Shown in pieces: positions 24,563 to 32,742 of a stretch of 44,213 nucleotides of DNA (positions are counted from its first letter, which is position 1; each line of letters opens with the position of its first letter). The notes beneath the pieces are model-generated. The model was not told the origin of the DNA. It did no database searches and saw only the letters and a list, made by a program, of their open reading frames with translations. The stretch spans positions 1 to 44,213 of the forward strand of contig PLSB01000222.1 of NCBI GenBank assembly GCA_003165005.1, in the 5' to 3' direction. Position numbers and translations under genes: made by a program. This stretch comes from Acidobacteriaceae bacterium. GTDB taxonomy: Bacteria > Acidobacteriota > Terriglobia > Terriglobales > Acidobacteriaceae.

Positions 24563-26565
24563 ACCCACCCCCTGGTCTCGGCCGGCGAGAGCGGCCTGTC
24601 CAGCTTCGCGTACTCCGTGCGTGCCGCCTCCAGCAGGTGGCGCATCGCGATCGCCGTTCCCGCATCCGCCGCCAGAAACGCCGCCAGCAGCGCGATGTTG
24701 CGAATCGATCCGCCCGTCACATTCAGTTGCGCCAGCTTCTCGAAATCGAGCGCCTCTTTGGGCGCCGACGCCGGAAACACCTTGCGCCAGATCCGCTCGC
24801 GGCTCGGCCCGTCGGGAAACGGAAACTGCACCACGAAGCGCAGCCGGCGCTGGAAGGCCGGGTCCAGCGCGCTCTGCATATTGGTGGTCAGGATGGCGAT
24901 GCCGCGGTACGACTCCATGCGCTGCAGCAGGTAGCTCACCTCCAGGTTGGCGTAGCGGTCGTGGCTGTCGCGCACCTGGCTGCGCTTGCCGAACAGCGCA
25001 TCGGCCTCGTCGAAGAGCAGAATCGCGCCGCTGCGTTCGGCCGCCTCGAAGATCTTGCGCAGATGCTTCTCCGTCTCGCCGATATACTTGCTCACCACGG
25101 TCGCCAGATCGATCTGGTAAAGGTCGCGTTCGAGCTCCCGCGCCAGCACCCCCGCGGCCATGGTCTTGCCCGTGCCGCTCGGTCCGGAGAACAGCGCTGA
25201 AAGCCCCAATCCGCGCGCGTACTGCTCCGCGAATCCCCACTCCTCGTTTACCCGCGAGGCCTGCCGCGCGTGGATCGCAATCTGGCGCAGGATCGCGGTC
25301 TGCGGCTCGGGCAGCACCAGGTCCGCCCACCCGGCGCGGTTCTCCACGTGCACGGCGAGCTCGTCCAGCGAGCGCCGCGCCGCCGTGCGGCAAAGCCTCC
25401 AGGCCGCCGCGCCCAGTGCGTCCGCATCGCCCGCCAGGGCTGGCTCCAGCGCCGCTTCTTCTTCGATCGCCTGCGCCGTCGCGCGGATCTCGGCCGCATC
25501 CAGCGCAAAGGCCTCCACCACACGGTCGAGCTCCGCGTCGAGCCCTCCGGCCAGCGAACCCAACTGCCGCTGCCACTCCGCCTTGCGCTCTGCGGCGTTC
25601 ATGGCGGGCGCGGCCAGCCGCAGTCCGCTCAACCGCTCGGCCACGGAACCGTCCTCCACCTCCACGGCAACCGGCGCGTTCACGCGGCACAGCCACGCTT
25701 CGAGCAGCGCTGCATTTTCCAGCCGCTCGGTCTTCACCAGCAATCCCGCCGGCCATAACGCCGCCTCGCGCGTGGTTGCCTGCGCCAGGCGCTCACGGTC
25801 CGCTGCCGCCTCCGGCAGATCGCCGGCATCGAAGACCCAGCCGTGCCATCCCGCCGCGCGGCACATGGCATCGAACAGCGCCGTCCGCTCCGCCGCCTGA
25901 TTTCCCGTCAGCAGCACCACGCCCGGCGGCGAGCGGCGCCAATGCAGAACGCCGCGCGCTGCCGCCTCGTCGAGCGCCGCGCCCCAGGCGCCTGCTTCCT
26001 TCTCGCGGTTGGCCAGGAGGTGCATCACCGGCTCCAGCCGTTCGTCCGCGGCCGGCACGCCCAGCAGGAATTGCAAAATGCGCTCGTCGATCGTGAGCGG
26101 CGCTTCCAGGAGCGATCCCGTTCCCATCTCGATCAGCCGCCAGTAGCGCAGCGGCTGCACGCGGCTCACCGCGCTCCAGTGCGGATGATCCAGGACCGCC
26201 AGCGCCAGCCCGAAGCTGGGCGCATGGGCCCCCGGCTGCGTCGCGGCAAGCGCCGCGCGAAAGCGCCGGTCCAGCGCCACGCCCGCGCACAACAGCAGGA
26301 CGTCCAGCTCGAACTCGCTCAGCCCAAAGACTTCGCGGAGCCGGACGCCCGGATGCCATCGTTCGGGAAGACCCGTGAGCGCGGCGGAGAGCTCCGGCGG
26401 CGCAAACGCGCTCTTCTCCTCGCGCGCCACGCGCCGGTACACGCGCTCCAGCTCCGTCCATAGCGGCAGCGTCTCCAGCCGCCCATCCCGCTTCGCGAAG
26501 CCGCTTTCGCTCTGCGGCGCCTCGCGCGGCTCATCGACGAAGTACACCTCGCGGCCGGCGATCAT
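24559..26565 (-). CDS. AAA+ ATPase of the injection system (Afp15-like)
   Basis: A 668-residue protein with a degenerate N-terminal region (about 1-400) that includes a Winged-like helical part (REVFGLSEFELDVLLLCAGV) and a canonical AAA+ module near the C-terminus: Walker A GPSGTGKT, Walker B ILLFDEADALFGKR, a sensor-1 like ILTTNMQ, and FQRRLRFVVQFP with arginine-finger residues; sensor 2 lies in TGGSIRNIALLAAFLA. A second, ruined P-loop-like segment (GVVLLTGNQAAERTALFD) sits near 240, so the N-half may be a decayed AAA domain. Every eCIS locus carries such an ATPase, thought to act in assembly or payload loading. The start at 26565 (MIAGREVYFVDEP) overlaps the DUF4255 stop as ATGA. Confidence 0.95.
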   Translation of the reverse strand: MIAGREVYFVDEPREAPQSESGFAKRDGRLETLPLWTELERVYRRVAREEKSAFAPPELSAALTGLPERWHPGVRLREVFGLSEFELDVLLLCAGVALDRRFRAALAATQPGAHAPSFGLALAVLDHPHWSAVSRVQPLRYWRLIEMGTGSLLEAPLTIDERILQFLLGVPAADERLEPVMHLLANREKEAGAWGAALDEAAARGVLHWRRSPPGVVLLTGNQAAERTALFDAMCRAAGWHGWVFDAGDLPEAAADRERLAQATTREAALWPAGLLVKTERLENAALLEAWLCRVNAPVAVEVEDGSVAERLSGLRLAAPAMNAAERKAEWQRQLGSLAGGLDAELDRVVEAFALDAAEIRATAQAIEEEAALEPALAGDADALGAAAWRLCRTAARRSLDELAVHVENRAGWADLVLPEPQTAILRQIAIHARQASRVNEEWGFAEQYARGLGLSALFSGPSGTGKTMAAGVLARELERDLYQIDLATVVSKYIGETEKHLRKIFEAAERSGAILLFDEADALFGKRSQVRDSHDRYANLEVSYLLQRMESYRGIAILTTNMQSALDPAFQRRLRFVVQFPFPDGPSRERIWRKVFPASAPKEALDFEKLAQLNVTGGSIRNIALLAAFLAADAGTAIAMRHLLEAARTEYAKLDRPLSPAETRGWV

Positions 26566-27836
26566 GCGCTCACCCCCACCTGCGGCAGCCACTGTCCATA
26601 CGTCGGGCTTGCCGTATTCGTGTCCTGCGTGAGCTGGCTCTGCGCGCCGTCCACTTCCACGCGCAGCGGATAGGTCCCCGCCGCGACGCTGGTGGGCACG
26701 GTGACCGTCACTGTTGTGGAAGTAGCCGGCCCGGTGATGGGCAGCGGCGGCTGTGGAATCGCCTGGTCTCCGATGTAAACGACCACGGTCTGCAGAACGC
26801 CCACGGGCGGGTTCACCGTGATGGTCAGCGCTGCGCCTTGCGTCGCTTGATAGGGCGGCGTGGTCGGCGGTCCGGCCGGCGGCTGAAGGGTCGGGATCAA
26901 CGTAAACGGAATCGGGCTGGAAGCAAAGCACGTGTGCGGCGTGCTCGAAGAAGGAAAGGTCACGTTCGTGATCACGCTGACGCTACCCACGCCCGCCGAA
27001 AGCGAACTCGGCACATTGACGCGCAGGTAGTTGCCCTGCACCATGACCGCGGCCACCGGCGTGCCGCCGTTGAACGAAACCAGAGTGTTCGAGGCCGGCC
27101 CGTTGAGGAAGTTGCTGCCGTTGATCGTCATCAACTGCCCCACGGCGGCCATCTGCGGCGTGACGGAGGAAATCATCGGCCCCGTCAGCGGCAGCGCCAC
27201 CAGCGCACGCTGTTGCACCGGCAGATTCGACTGGAAGCTCTCGGTATCCTGAATCACGACCACCGAAACCTGGTACGAGGTGGTCGGCCGGTAGCTCACC
27301 TGGAACGCTGTCCACAGCCTGTAGATCTCTTCGGTGGTCAGCGTCTCCGGCGTGATGCGGATGTGCTCGATCTGGCTGGCCAGCGTGCTGGCGGAGACTA
27401 ATTGCTGCTCGTTGGACGGCGTCCCGCTGTCGAGCGCCGTAAGCGCCGTCTGAATCACGCTGCGTGGGACCACCGGCGTGTTGTGAAAGATGCGCATCGC
27501 AAAGCCCAGCAGGATCTCCGGATCGAATGGATTCGCCCCATAGGCCGTGACCAGGTAGTGCAGATTGATCGCCAGCGGAGGGTTGCTCAACTGCTGGCCG
27601 TTCGAGCCCATCGAGGGCAGGTCCAGGTTGCGCAGCGCCGGATTGATGCTCGCGTAGTACATGAACAGGTTCAGTTGCGCCGGCTCGTCCTGCCCCGTGG
27701 CAATCAAGTCCGGCGCAAGATTGGTAATGCCCGGCGGCGTCAGCAGCACCGTCGACGGACCGCCGTCGGAGAGCGCCGTCGTCAAAAGCGCCTTCAGCAC
27801 CGCGCTCACGCCGCCTACGGCCAGGTAGTCGCTCAT
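26562..27836 (-). CDS. DUF4255 tail-terminator (Afp16/Pvc16-like) with IPT/TIG domain
   Basis: A 424-residue protein. The first 200 residues are DUF4255: AVLKALLTTAL, PSTVLLTPPGI, QLNLFMYYASINPALRN, PPLAINLHYLVTAYG, and a late ESFQSNLPVQQRALVALPL. In Afp and PVC this protein caps the distal end of tube and sheath and sets termination. The C-terminal half is unusual: an IPT/TIG Ig-like domain (MISSVTPQMAAVGQLMTING, NFLNGPASNTLVSFNG) and a further Ig-like part, giving a protein larger than the bare cap. The extra domains may decorate the particle's outer end or anchor it. Its stop overlaps the ATPase start; its start overlaps the previous stop by 4 bases. Confidence 0.93.
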   Translation of the reverse strand: MSDYLAVGGVSAVLKALLTTALSDGGPSTVLLTPPGITNLAPDLIATGQDEPAQLNLFMYYASINPALRNLDLPSMGSNGQQLSNPPLAINLHYLVTAYGANPFDPEILLGFAMRIFHNTPVVPRSVIQTALTALDSGTPSNEQQLVSASTLASQIEHIRITPETLTTEEIYRLWTAFQVSYRPTTSYQVSVVVIQDTESFQSNLPVQQRALVALPLTGPMISSVTPQMAAVGQLMTINGSNFLNGPASNTLVSFNGGTPVAAVMVQGNYLRVNVPSSLSAGVGSVSVITNVTFPSSSTPHTCFASSPIPFTLIPTLQPPAGPPTTPPYQATQGAALTITVNPPVGVLQTVVVYIGDQAIPQPPLPITGPATSTTVTVTVPTSVAAGTYPLRVEVDGAQSQLTQDTNTASPTYGQWLPQVGVSA

Positions 27837-28699
27837 GGCCGCGTCTCCTGTCCGCGCCGCAGGAACTCATCCAGCGTCACGCGCGGCCGGAACGGCGCTG
27901 CCTGCGGCCTCTGCTCCGCACGCGGCGCGCGCAGCTCGATGCTGCCGATCGAGATATGGATCTCGGTCTTCTCTTCCGCGGCCCGCAGCTCGCGTTGCGG
28001 CGTTCCCCGGCGATCGATCTTGAGAGGCAGTTCCGCAACCAATCGGTCGCGTTTCGGGGAAGCCGAACTCTGAACGATCTCAAGCTGCGATGGCTCGTCT
28101 TTGGGCGAGAGTACGATCCCGATTCCGGAGGTCTCGCGTTCTTCTTTCATCCGGTCTGCCGTCGCATCCTCGCGCCGCGGCTCCATCGGCTCCGCGCGCT
28201 GTCCAGCCCTCGCCGTCCGCGCCGTCTGGCTGCGATGCCCGGCCTTGGCCGGTCGAAGTTCCGCTGCACGTTCCGGCCCAGGTCCCGCTGCAACCTCTCG
28301 GCGGCGCTCGACTCCCGGCTGCGCTGCGCGCCGCAGCGGCGAAGACTGCCGCTCGCCCAGATCGGCCGGCGCGGAGACCGGCATCGCCGCCTCATGCGCC
28401 TTCGCGATCTTTTCCGGGGCCCTGGATCTCTTGCCCGGACTGCGCCCCACGAAGCGGTTGTCCGGCTCGCCGGCCTGCTGCTGCACGTCGCTGTCGCGGT
28501 CCGCAACGGGCCGCCTGCGGGCATCGCCTTTTCCCGCGGGGACGGGCGCAATCGTCTCGATCTCCGCCGTCATCCCCAACTCCGCTGCGGCTCCGCGCGG
28601 ATCCTCGCGCATTTGCGCATGGGACGGCGTCATCAGCGGCTGCACCGCCGGCATCGTCCCCATCGCCCGTTGCGCCATTCTGTCCAGCACTCCGCTCAT
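27833..28699 (-). CDS. Disordered, charged eCIS-operon protein with conserved-looking C-terminal motif
   Basis: A 288-residue, Arg/Glu/Pro/Ala-rich protein that looks mostly disordered between about 20 and 215. The last 60 residues are more ordered: KTEIHISIGSIELRAP followed by PFRPRVTLDEFLRRGQE. I recall this pattern (I.V.IGRIE.RA ... RP...L..YL..R) at the end of proteins in the same slot of other eCIS loci; that is memory, not a search. The start (MSGVLDRMAQRAMGTM) overlaps the chaperone stop as ATGA. Function unknown; a scaffold, tape-measure substitute or anchor is conceivable, and the operon has no other tape-measure candidate. Confidence 0.75.
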   Translation of the reverse strand: MSGVLDRMAQRAMGTMPAVQPLMTPSHAQMREDPRGAAAELGMTAEIETIAPVPAGKGDARRRPVADRDSDVQQQAGEPDNRFVGRSPGKRSRAPEKIAKAHEAAMPVSAPADLGERQSSPLRRAAQPGVERRREVAAGPGPERAAELRPAKAGHRSQTARTARAGQRAEPMEPRREDATADRMKEERETSGIGIVLSPKDEPSQLEIVQSSASPKRDRLVAELPLKIDRRGTPQRELRAAEEKTEIHISIGSIELRAPRAEQRPQAAPFRPRVTLDEFLRRGQETRP

Positions 28700-29442
28700 G
28701 TGCCCAGCATCCCCAGGTACGCGGCCCGCCGCGCGCCGCTCATCCCCGCGATCGCGGCCTCGCTCCAGCCATACGCCCGCGCCAGTTCGTGAATCTCCGC
28801 CATCAGCCGCCGCGCCGCCGCGCCAATCTCCCGCAGAAAGTAGCGCGCCACATCCAGTTCGATTACGGAGCCGCCGCCGCACGCCGCGCATGAGAGCTCA
28901 ATCCGAATCTCCGCCGCCGCGTTCACCTGCTCGAACCGCTTCGCCAGCCGTTCCGCCACACGTCGCGGCTTCGCCTTCAGCCAGCGCTCGGCGCCCTCGG
29001 CCGTCTTCACCGCTTCCGTCTCCTCGCCGTCCGCGCACGCCGTCCGCGCCAGGAGAATCGCTCGCGCCTCCTCTGCGCTCGTCGCGGCGCTCGAAGCCAG
29101 CAGGTCGAGCGTGTTCGCAGGCCGCGCGGCAATCCCCTTGGGCTGCGCGGCGGGCGCTGCCGGCGTCCTCAATCCCTCCGCCAGCTCCCGCGCATCCACC
29201 GCGAACTCCAGTTCGGCGCCGCACGCCGGGCAAACCGCGAATCCTTCCATGCGCCGGCCCAGCGTCGCGGCCCGCAGTTCCAGCAGCAGCGCATCGCGTT
29301 CGCCGAGCGGCAGCCGCGCCCACTCGCGCGCCGGCCGCTCCGGATCGGCCAGCTCCAGCAAGGCCAGTACGGCCTGCTGCTCCGGCAGCTCCCGGCTGCA
29401 CTCCCACGCTCTCAAAAGCTCTTCGCCCGCAAGCCCGCGCAT
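28696..29442 (-). CDS. T4 gp26-type baseplate hub assembly protein with zinc-binding cysteines
   Basis: A 248-residue protein. MRGLAGEELLRAWECSRELPEQ resembles the start of T4-baseplate (gp26/gp51-type) proteins found in eCIS loci. Two cysteine pairs, FAVCPACGAE (about 71-74) and LSCAACGGG (about 185-188), form a probable split zinc ribbon. The C-terminal helical part EIHELARAYGWSEAAIAGMSGARRAAYLGML is also typical. It is expected to assist hub or baseplate assembly. Two starts compete: 29442 (GAGGAG 9 bases upstream, family-like N-terminus) and 29490, which lies inside a palindromic repeat. I prefer 29442. Confidence 0.85.
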   Translation of the reverse strand: MRGLAGEELLRAWECSRELPEQQAVLALLELADPERPAREWARLPLGERDALLLELRAATLGRRMEGFAVCPACGAELEFAVDARELAEGLRTPAAPAAQPKGIAARPANTLDLLASSAATSAEEARAILLARTACADGEETEAVKTAEGAERWLKAKPRRVAERLAKRFEQVNAAAEIRIELSCAACGGGSVIELDVARYFLREIGAAARRLMAEIHELARAYGWSEAAIAGMSGARRAAYLGMLGT

Positions 29443-29485
29443 CGCGCTCCGCTCCTCGTTCTCCAACCGTTCGATTTTGCCGTGC

Positions 29486-29521
29486 CCCATCCTTTCGCCT
29501 CTTTTCTGGCGAAAGGGTGGG
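29486..29521. repeat. Palindromic intergenic repeat, copy C
   Basis: A 14-bp inverted repeat (arms CCCATCCTTTCGCC and GGCGAAAGGGTGGG, one T.G wobble) around an 8-base loop, between tube and chaperone genes. Outer arms are the same as copy A at 13008-13042. The repeat supplies an in-frame ATG with a GAGG ahead of it, which can mislead start calling for the chaperone gene. Confidence 0.85.
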
Positions 29522-29599
29522 ATACCACGAAAGCCATGGGGCGAATTCATGCGGTCAGAGATCTCGTGTCGCTGTCCGACGGAAACTAATTGGCAATGC

Positions 29600-29640
29600 A
29601 AAAAAAGGAAGAAGGCGCGACGGCGGCCAAGGCGACCCTT
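29600..29640 (-). terminator. Possible attenuator after the tube gene
   Basis: Read on the minus strand, GGAAGGGTCGCC...CGCGCCTTCTTCC is followed by seven T residues (A run at 29600-29606 on the plus strand). The stem is imperfect: five firm base pairs (GAAGG/CCTTC) and a loose interior. It lies about 27 bases past the tube stop and could cut transcription so that sheath and tube are made in excess over later genes. Confidence 0.3.
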
Positions 29641-29666
29641 CCGCCTGTCCTCCAGAAGCCTCGGCC

Positions 29667-30194
29667 TTACGCCGCGGTCGACGTCTGGCTCTGTTCCTTC
29701 GGCTCGTTCGCCGACGTATCCCGCTCCCAGCCCTCGTTTTCGAGAACCAGGTGCTGGATCGCCACGGCGTTGGCGTTGGCGTCCAGATCCGGCAGTGCCT
29801 GGAACTCCGAAACCCAGGCCCGATAGATCTTGTAGCTGATCGCCAGTTGCCCCGCTTCGTTGTAGAACTCGAGGATCACGTCCTTGCGAAAATCGGCCAG
29901 CGAGACCTCCGACCCCAGTCCCGCGCCCACCTGCCACACCTTCGCCGCCCACGCCTCGAAAGCCAGGTCGTGCGTCACGCCCCGCTCCAGCGTGATCGCT
30001 TTGAATTCGCTGCGTCCCGGCGATTTCCGGGTGGTGCTCGCGTCGCCCCCTTCGCGGTGTTTCACCACCTCGGTGGTCCGCGAAAGGCCCGAGCATTTGC
30101 TCACTCCGGCCACATACTGCCCATCCCACTTCAGCCGGAACTTGAAGTTCTTGTAGGGATCGAACCGTGTCGCATTCACTGTAAACTGTGCCAT
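29667..30194 (-). CDS. Inner tube protein (gp19/Hcp-like, Afp1-type)
   Basis: A 175-residue tail-tube protein. MAQFTVNATRFDPYKNFKFRLKWDGQYVAGVSKCSGL is typical of eCIS and phage tubes, followed by TTEVVKHREGGDASTTRKSPG, EFKAITLERGVTHDLAFEAWA and the C-terminal ISYKIYRAWVSEFQALPDLDANANAVAIQHLVLENEGWERD, a strongly conserved pattern. Stacked hexamers of this protein form the lumen that carries the payload. GAGG sits 8 bases before the ATG. Only one gp19-type tube gene is present, compared with two or more in Afp and PVC, so it likely forms the whole tube. Confidence 0.96.
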   Translation of the reverse strand: MAQFTVNATRFDPYKNFKFRLKWDGQYVAGVSKCSGLSRTTEVVKHREGGDASTTRKSPGRSEFKAITLERGVTHDLAFEAWAAKVWQVGAGLGSEVSLADFRKDVILEFYNEAGQLAISYKIYRAWVSEFQALPDLDANANAVAIQHLVLENEGWERDTSANEPKEQSQTSTAA

Positions 30195-30247
30195 CGTCTC
30201 TACCTCGTCTGCGGATTGCCGCCAGGTTTACACCGTTCTCATGGCTG

Positions 30248-30278
30248 CGCGCCCATGGCCTCGACGGCCATGGGCGCG
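30248..30278. repeat. Perfect 13-bp hairpin between sheath and tube genes
   Basis: CGCGCCCATGGCC pairs perfectly with GGCCATGGGCGCG around the 5-base loop TCGAC. It lies in the 116-base gap after the sheath stop. There is no T run on either side, so it is not a canonical intrinsic terminator; an mRNA-stabilising or processing element is more likely. Confidence 0.85.
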
Positions 30279-30310
30279 AGTCAGCAAAGGGCCGCCGGGA
30301 GCCAGTTCCC

Positions 30311-32446
30311 TCAGGAACCGGCCTGCCCGGTCAGTTGCTCGATCTGGATCACCACGAACTCCGCCGGCATCAGCGGCGCAAATCCAACCAGGATGTTCAC
30401 GACGCCGTTGTGAATGTCGGTTTGCGTGGTGGTCTCGTTGTCGCACTTCACAAAGTAGGCCGCGTCCGGGGTGGTTCCCTGGAAGGCGCCCTTGAGGAAG
30501 TAGGTTTGCAGGAACGAGCTCACGTTCAGCCGGATCGCCGCCCATAGCCGCTCGTCGTTGGGCTGGAAGACCACCCACTGCGTGCCCCGGTAGAGGCTCG
30601 ACTCCAGGAACAGCGCCATGCGCCGCACCGGCACGTACTTCCATTGGCTGGGCTCAGCGTCGGCCCCCACCAGCGTACGCGAGCCCCACAGCACCGGCCC
30701 GTAGATCGGGAAGGTCCTGAAGCAGTTCAGACCCAGCGGATTCAGCGCTCCGTTCTCCAGGTCGCTCAACTGGTAGGTCATGTTCTGCACGCCGTTCAGC
30801 GTGGCCGAGATGCCGGCCGGGGCAGTCCACACGCCGTTCTGTCCGTCGGATTTGGCATACACGCCCGCCACCACGCCGGAAGGCGCGAAGGTGCGCAGAT
30901 TGCCTTTGTTCCGCGCGTCGGCCAGGCGCAGCCGCGGCCAGAACGCCGCGCCGTTGGGATCGACCACGCCGATCGTATTGCTCTTCCAGTCCACGGCGCC
31001 GGAGACGGTGGTCACGTTGGGCGGCGGATCGATCAGCAGCAATGCCCTCTGTTGATCGCACAGCGTGATCGCCGCCGAGTAAATCTCGACCGGGTTAATG
31101 CCCGTGTCCAGCGCATTGGGATTGCCTGCCTGCGCCCGCGCTGCCTCTGGAATGCTGAGCAGATTAAAGATAGGCACCTTCTGCAGCGCGTAGATGCCCG
31201 AGAACGCCAGCGGATCGCCGATCAGGTCCTGGCTTTGCGGCAGTCCCGAGGGCGTCGTGGCGCTCCAGGATCCATAGCTCAGCGAGGGATCGCTGGTGGT
31301 CGTCCCCAGCGCGTAGTGCGCCACGTTGGCCGAGGTCGGCACGGCGGTCGAGCCTATTCCCAGAGCCGCGGCGATGTCGTTGCCCGATCCGGGCGCACCG
31401 AAGCTCACAATCGCATCCGGATCGTTGGGCAACAGGAAGTTCACGCGGATGCCCTGGGTTCCCGTCCCGTTGGGCGCGGCGGAAGCCACCACCGATGCCC
31501 CCTGCACGTTGATTGAAAGCCAGGTGTTGAGCGCCTGTTGAAGCTGCGAGGCCAGTCCGGCCACGGTCTGCGGAATCAGCCCACCGTTTCCGATGATGGT
31601 GATGGTCGGCGTCGTCCCTGCCGAGTACACACTGGTTGGCAGGGTCAGCGTCAGGCCGCACGCCGCGCTGGCCGTGGTCCCGGTCGTACTTCCTGCCAGC
31701 ACGGTATTCACGCTCTCCAGATAGTTCACGCCGCTCGAAAGCGTGTAGGACAGCGCCTGCCCCTGAATCCCCGTCACCGTCAGCGCCGTCGGCGACGACG
31801 GAAGATTGGTGGTATTCACGCTCACCAGTTGCGACCCGTTGTCGGGATCGTTCACCACCGAGCCGGCAAAGTTCTGTTGGGCGCTGTTGAGCGAGATGCT
31901 GGAAAAATACTCCTTCGTCCCGTCCGCCAGGTTCGTCACCGTCAGGTTGAAGGCCAGCGGATCGCCCGTCGCCGTGGTCAGGTCGAGCCCTTGCACATCC
32001 ACGTCCAGCAGCACCTGCCCGTTCGCCCACACGCCGCTGCTCAGCGCCGAGAAGGCGAGCCCCGCCGTCGGGGCAACAGGAGGAGTTGTCGTGGTCGCAG
32101 CCACGAAAGCGGTAAACGGAGCGCCGAAAAACGCCTGCGCGTACGGCACCGGCGTTGTAGTCGCCGTTGCGGCCGGGTAGTGCATCGGCGAGCGCACCAC
32201 GTAACACTGCGCTCCGCCGTTCTGGAAGAACTGCTGCACGGCATAGCTCACCTCGCTGTTCGAGTCCAGGCCGCCGTAGAGCCGTTGGAAATCCGAAAAG
32301 CTGTAACAGGCTTGCGCCCGGTTGTCGATGCCGCGCGCCGTGTATCCCACAAAGGCAGCGATCGAGGTAGCCACGCCCGTGATCGAGTGAACAGGGCTCG
32401 GCAACTCCTGGATGTAGACACCAGGGTACGTATACGCAGTGGACAT
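30311..32446 (-). CDS. Contractile tail sheath protein (Afp2-type)
   Basis: A 711-residue sheath protein. The start MSTAYTYPGVYIQELPSPVHSITGVATSIAAFVG is the classic sheath N-terminus, with GYTARGIDN, DFQRLYGGLDSNSEVSYAVQQFFQNGG and CYVVR. The C-terminal conserved block has RRMALFLESSLYRGTQWVVFQPND, LWAAIRLNVSSFLQTYFLKGAFQG, AYFVKCDNET and VGFAPLMPAEFVVIQIEQ, which form the handshake strands joining neighbouring subunits. A roughly 300-residue threonine/serine-rich insertion in the middle (about 90-400) likely forms the outer domain and is larger than in the minimal sheath. A strong AGGAGG precedes the ATG. It is the first gene of the operon and the only sheath gene, where Afp and PVC have three. 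Confidence 0.97.
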   Translation of the reverse strand: MSTAYTYPGVYIQELPSPVHSITGVATSIAAFVGYTARGIDNRAQACYSFSDFQRLYGGLDSNSEVSYAVQQFFQNGGAQCYVVRSPMHYPAATATTTPVPYAQAFFGAPFTAFVAATTTTPPVAPTAGLAFSALSSGVWANGQVLLDVDVQGLDLTTATGDPLAFNLTVTNLADGTKEYFSSISLNSAQQNFAGSVVNDPDNGSQLVSVNTTNLPSSPTALTVTGIQGQALSYTLSSGVNYLESVNTVLAGSTTGTTASAACGLTLTLPTSVYSAGTTPTITIIGNGGLIPQTVAGLASQLQQALNTWLSINVQGASVVASAAPNGTGTQGIRVNFLLPNDPDAIVSFGAPGSGNDIAAALGIGSTAVPTSANVAHYALGTTTSDPSLSYGSWSATTPSGLPQSQDLIGDPLAFSGIYALQKVPIFNLLSIPEAARAQAGNPNALDTGINPVEIYSAAITLCDQQRALLLIDPPPNVTTVSGAVDWKSNTIGVVDPNGAAFWPRLRLADARNKGNLRTFAPSGVVAGVYAKSDGQNGVWTAPAGISATLNGVQNMTYQLSDLENGALNPLGLNCFRTFPIYGPVLWGSRTLVGADAEPSQWKYVPVRRMALFLESSLYRGTQWVVFQPNDERLWAAIRLNVSSFLQTYFLKGAFQGTTPDAAYFVKCDNETTTQTDIHNGVVNILVGFAPLMPAEFVVIQIEQLTGQAGS

Positions 32447-32509
32447 TCAACTCCTCCTGCCGCTATCGCATCTTCCGGATTGGTAGAGAGTGCCGTCGGG
32501 AACGACTGT

Positions 32510-32574
32510 GGGCATTTTCCTCAACCGGGGTCCCCACAGACAGGTCTTCGTCTGTGGGGTGGAAGAAAATGCCC
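32510..32574. repeat. Composite inverted repeat in the operon leader, copy D
   Basis: Nested arms: outer GGGCATTTTC (32510-32519) with GAAAATGCCC (32565-32574), inner CCCCACAGAC (32532-32541) with GTCTGTGGGG (32550-32559). Both pairs are perfect 10-mers. The element lies inside the untranslated leader of the sheath gene, about 65 bases ahead of the ATG, and could fold into a long stem in the transcript. Confidence 0.85.
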
Positions 32575-32742
32575 ATGCCGGCCTTTGGGCGACTCTTGAG
32601 CCATCCGGAAAATGCCTTGTTTGGCTTGTCTGAGAGAGAATTTTCCCTTCTCAGAGCGTGGCCCATTGAATCCGATTGTCAGAAAATTTGGGGAAACGCT
32701 GTCGATCTGGGGCAACTGGGAGAGTACAACAGTGTGCGCCAG

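Noticed and set aside
29443-29490. Longer start at 29490 for the gp26-type chaperone.
   Set aside because: The start and its GAGG lie inside a dispersed palindromic repeat, and family-like sequence begins at 29442.
28101-30413. 770-codon plus-strand open frame opposite the chaperone, disordered and tube genes.
   Set aside because: Composition is Arg/Pro/Ser/Ala low complexity and the opposite strand holds three supported genes, including a clear tube protein.
5547-32446. Prophage explanation for the tail genes.
   Set aside because: No terminase, portal, capsid, integrase or attachment repeats are seen, while the eCIS ATPase, DUF4255 cap and DUF4157 payload are present.
20789-32446. Type VI secretion system explanation.
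   Set aside because: No TssJ/L/M membrane complex, ClpV or TssK-type gene; sheath, AAA+ ATPase and cap are of eCIS type.
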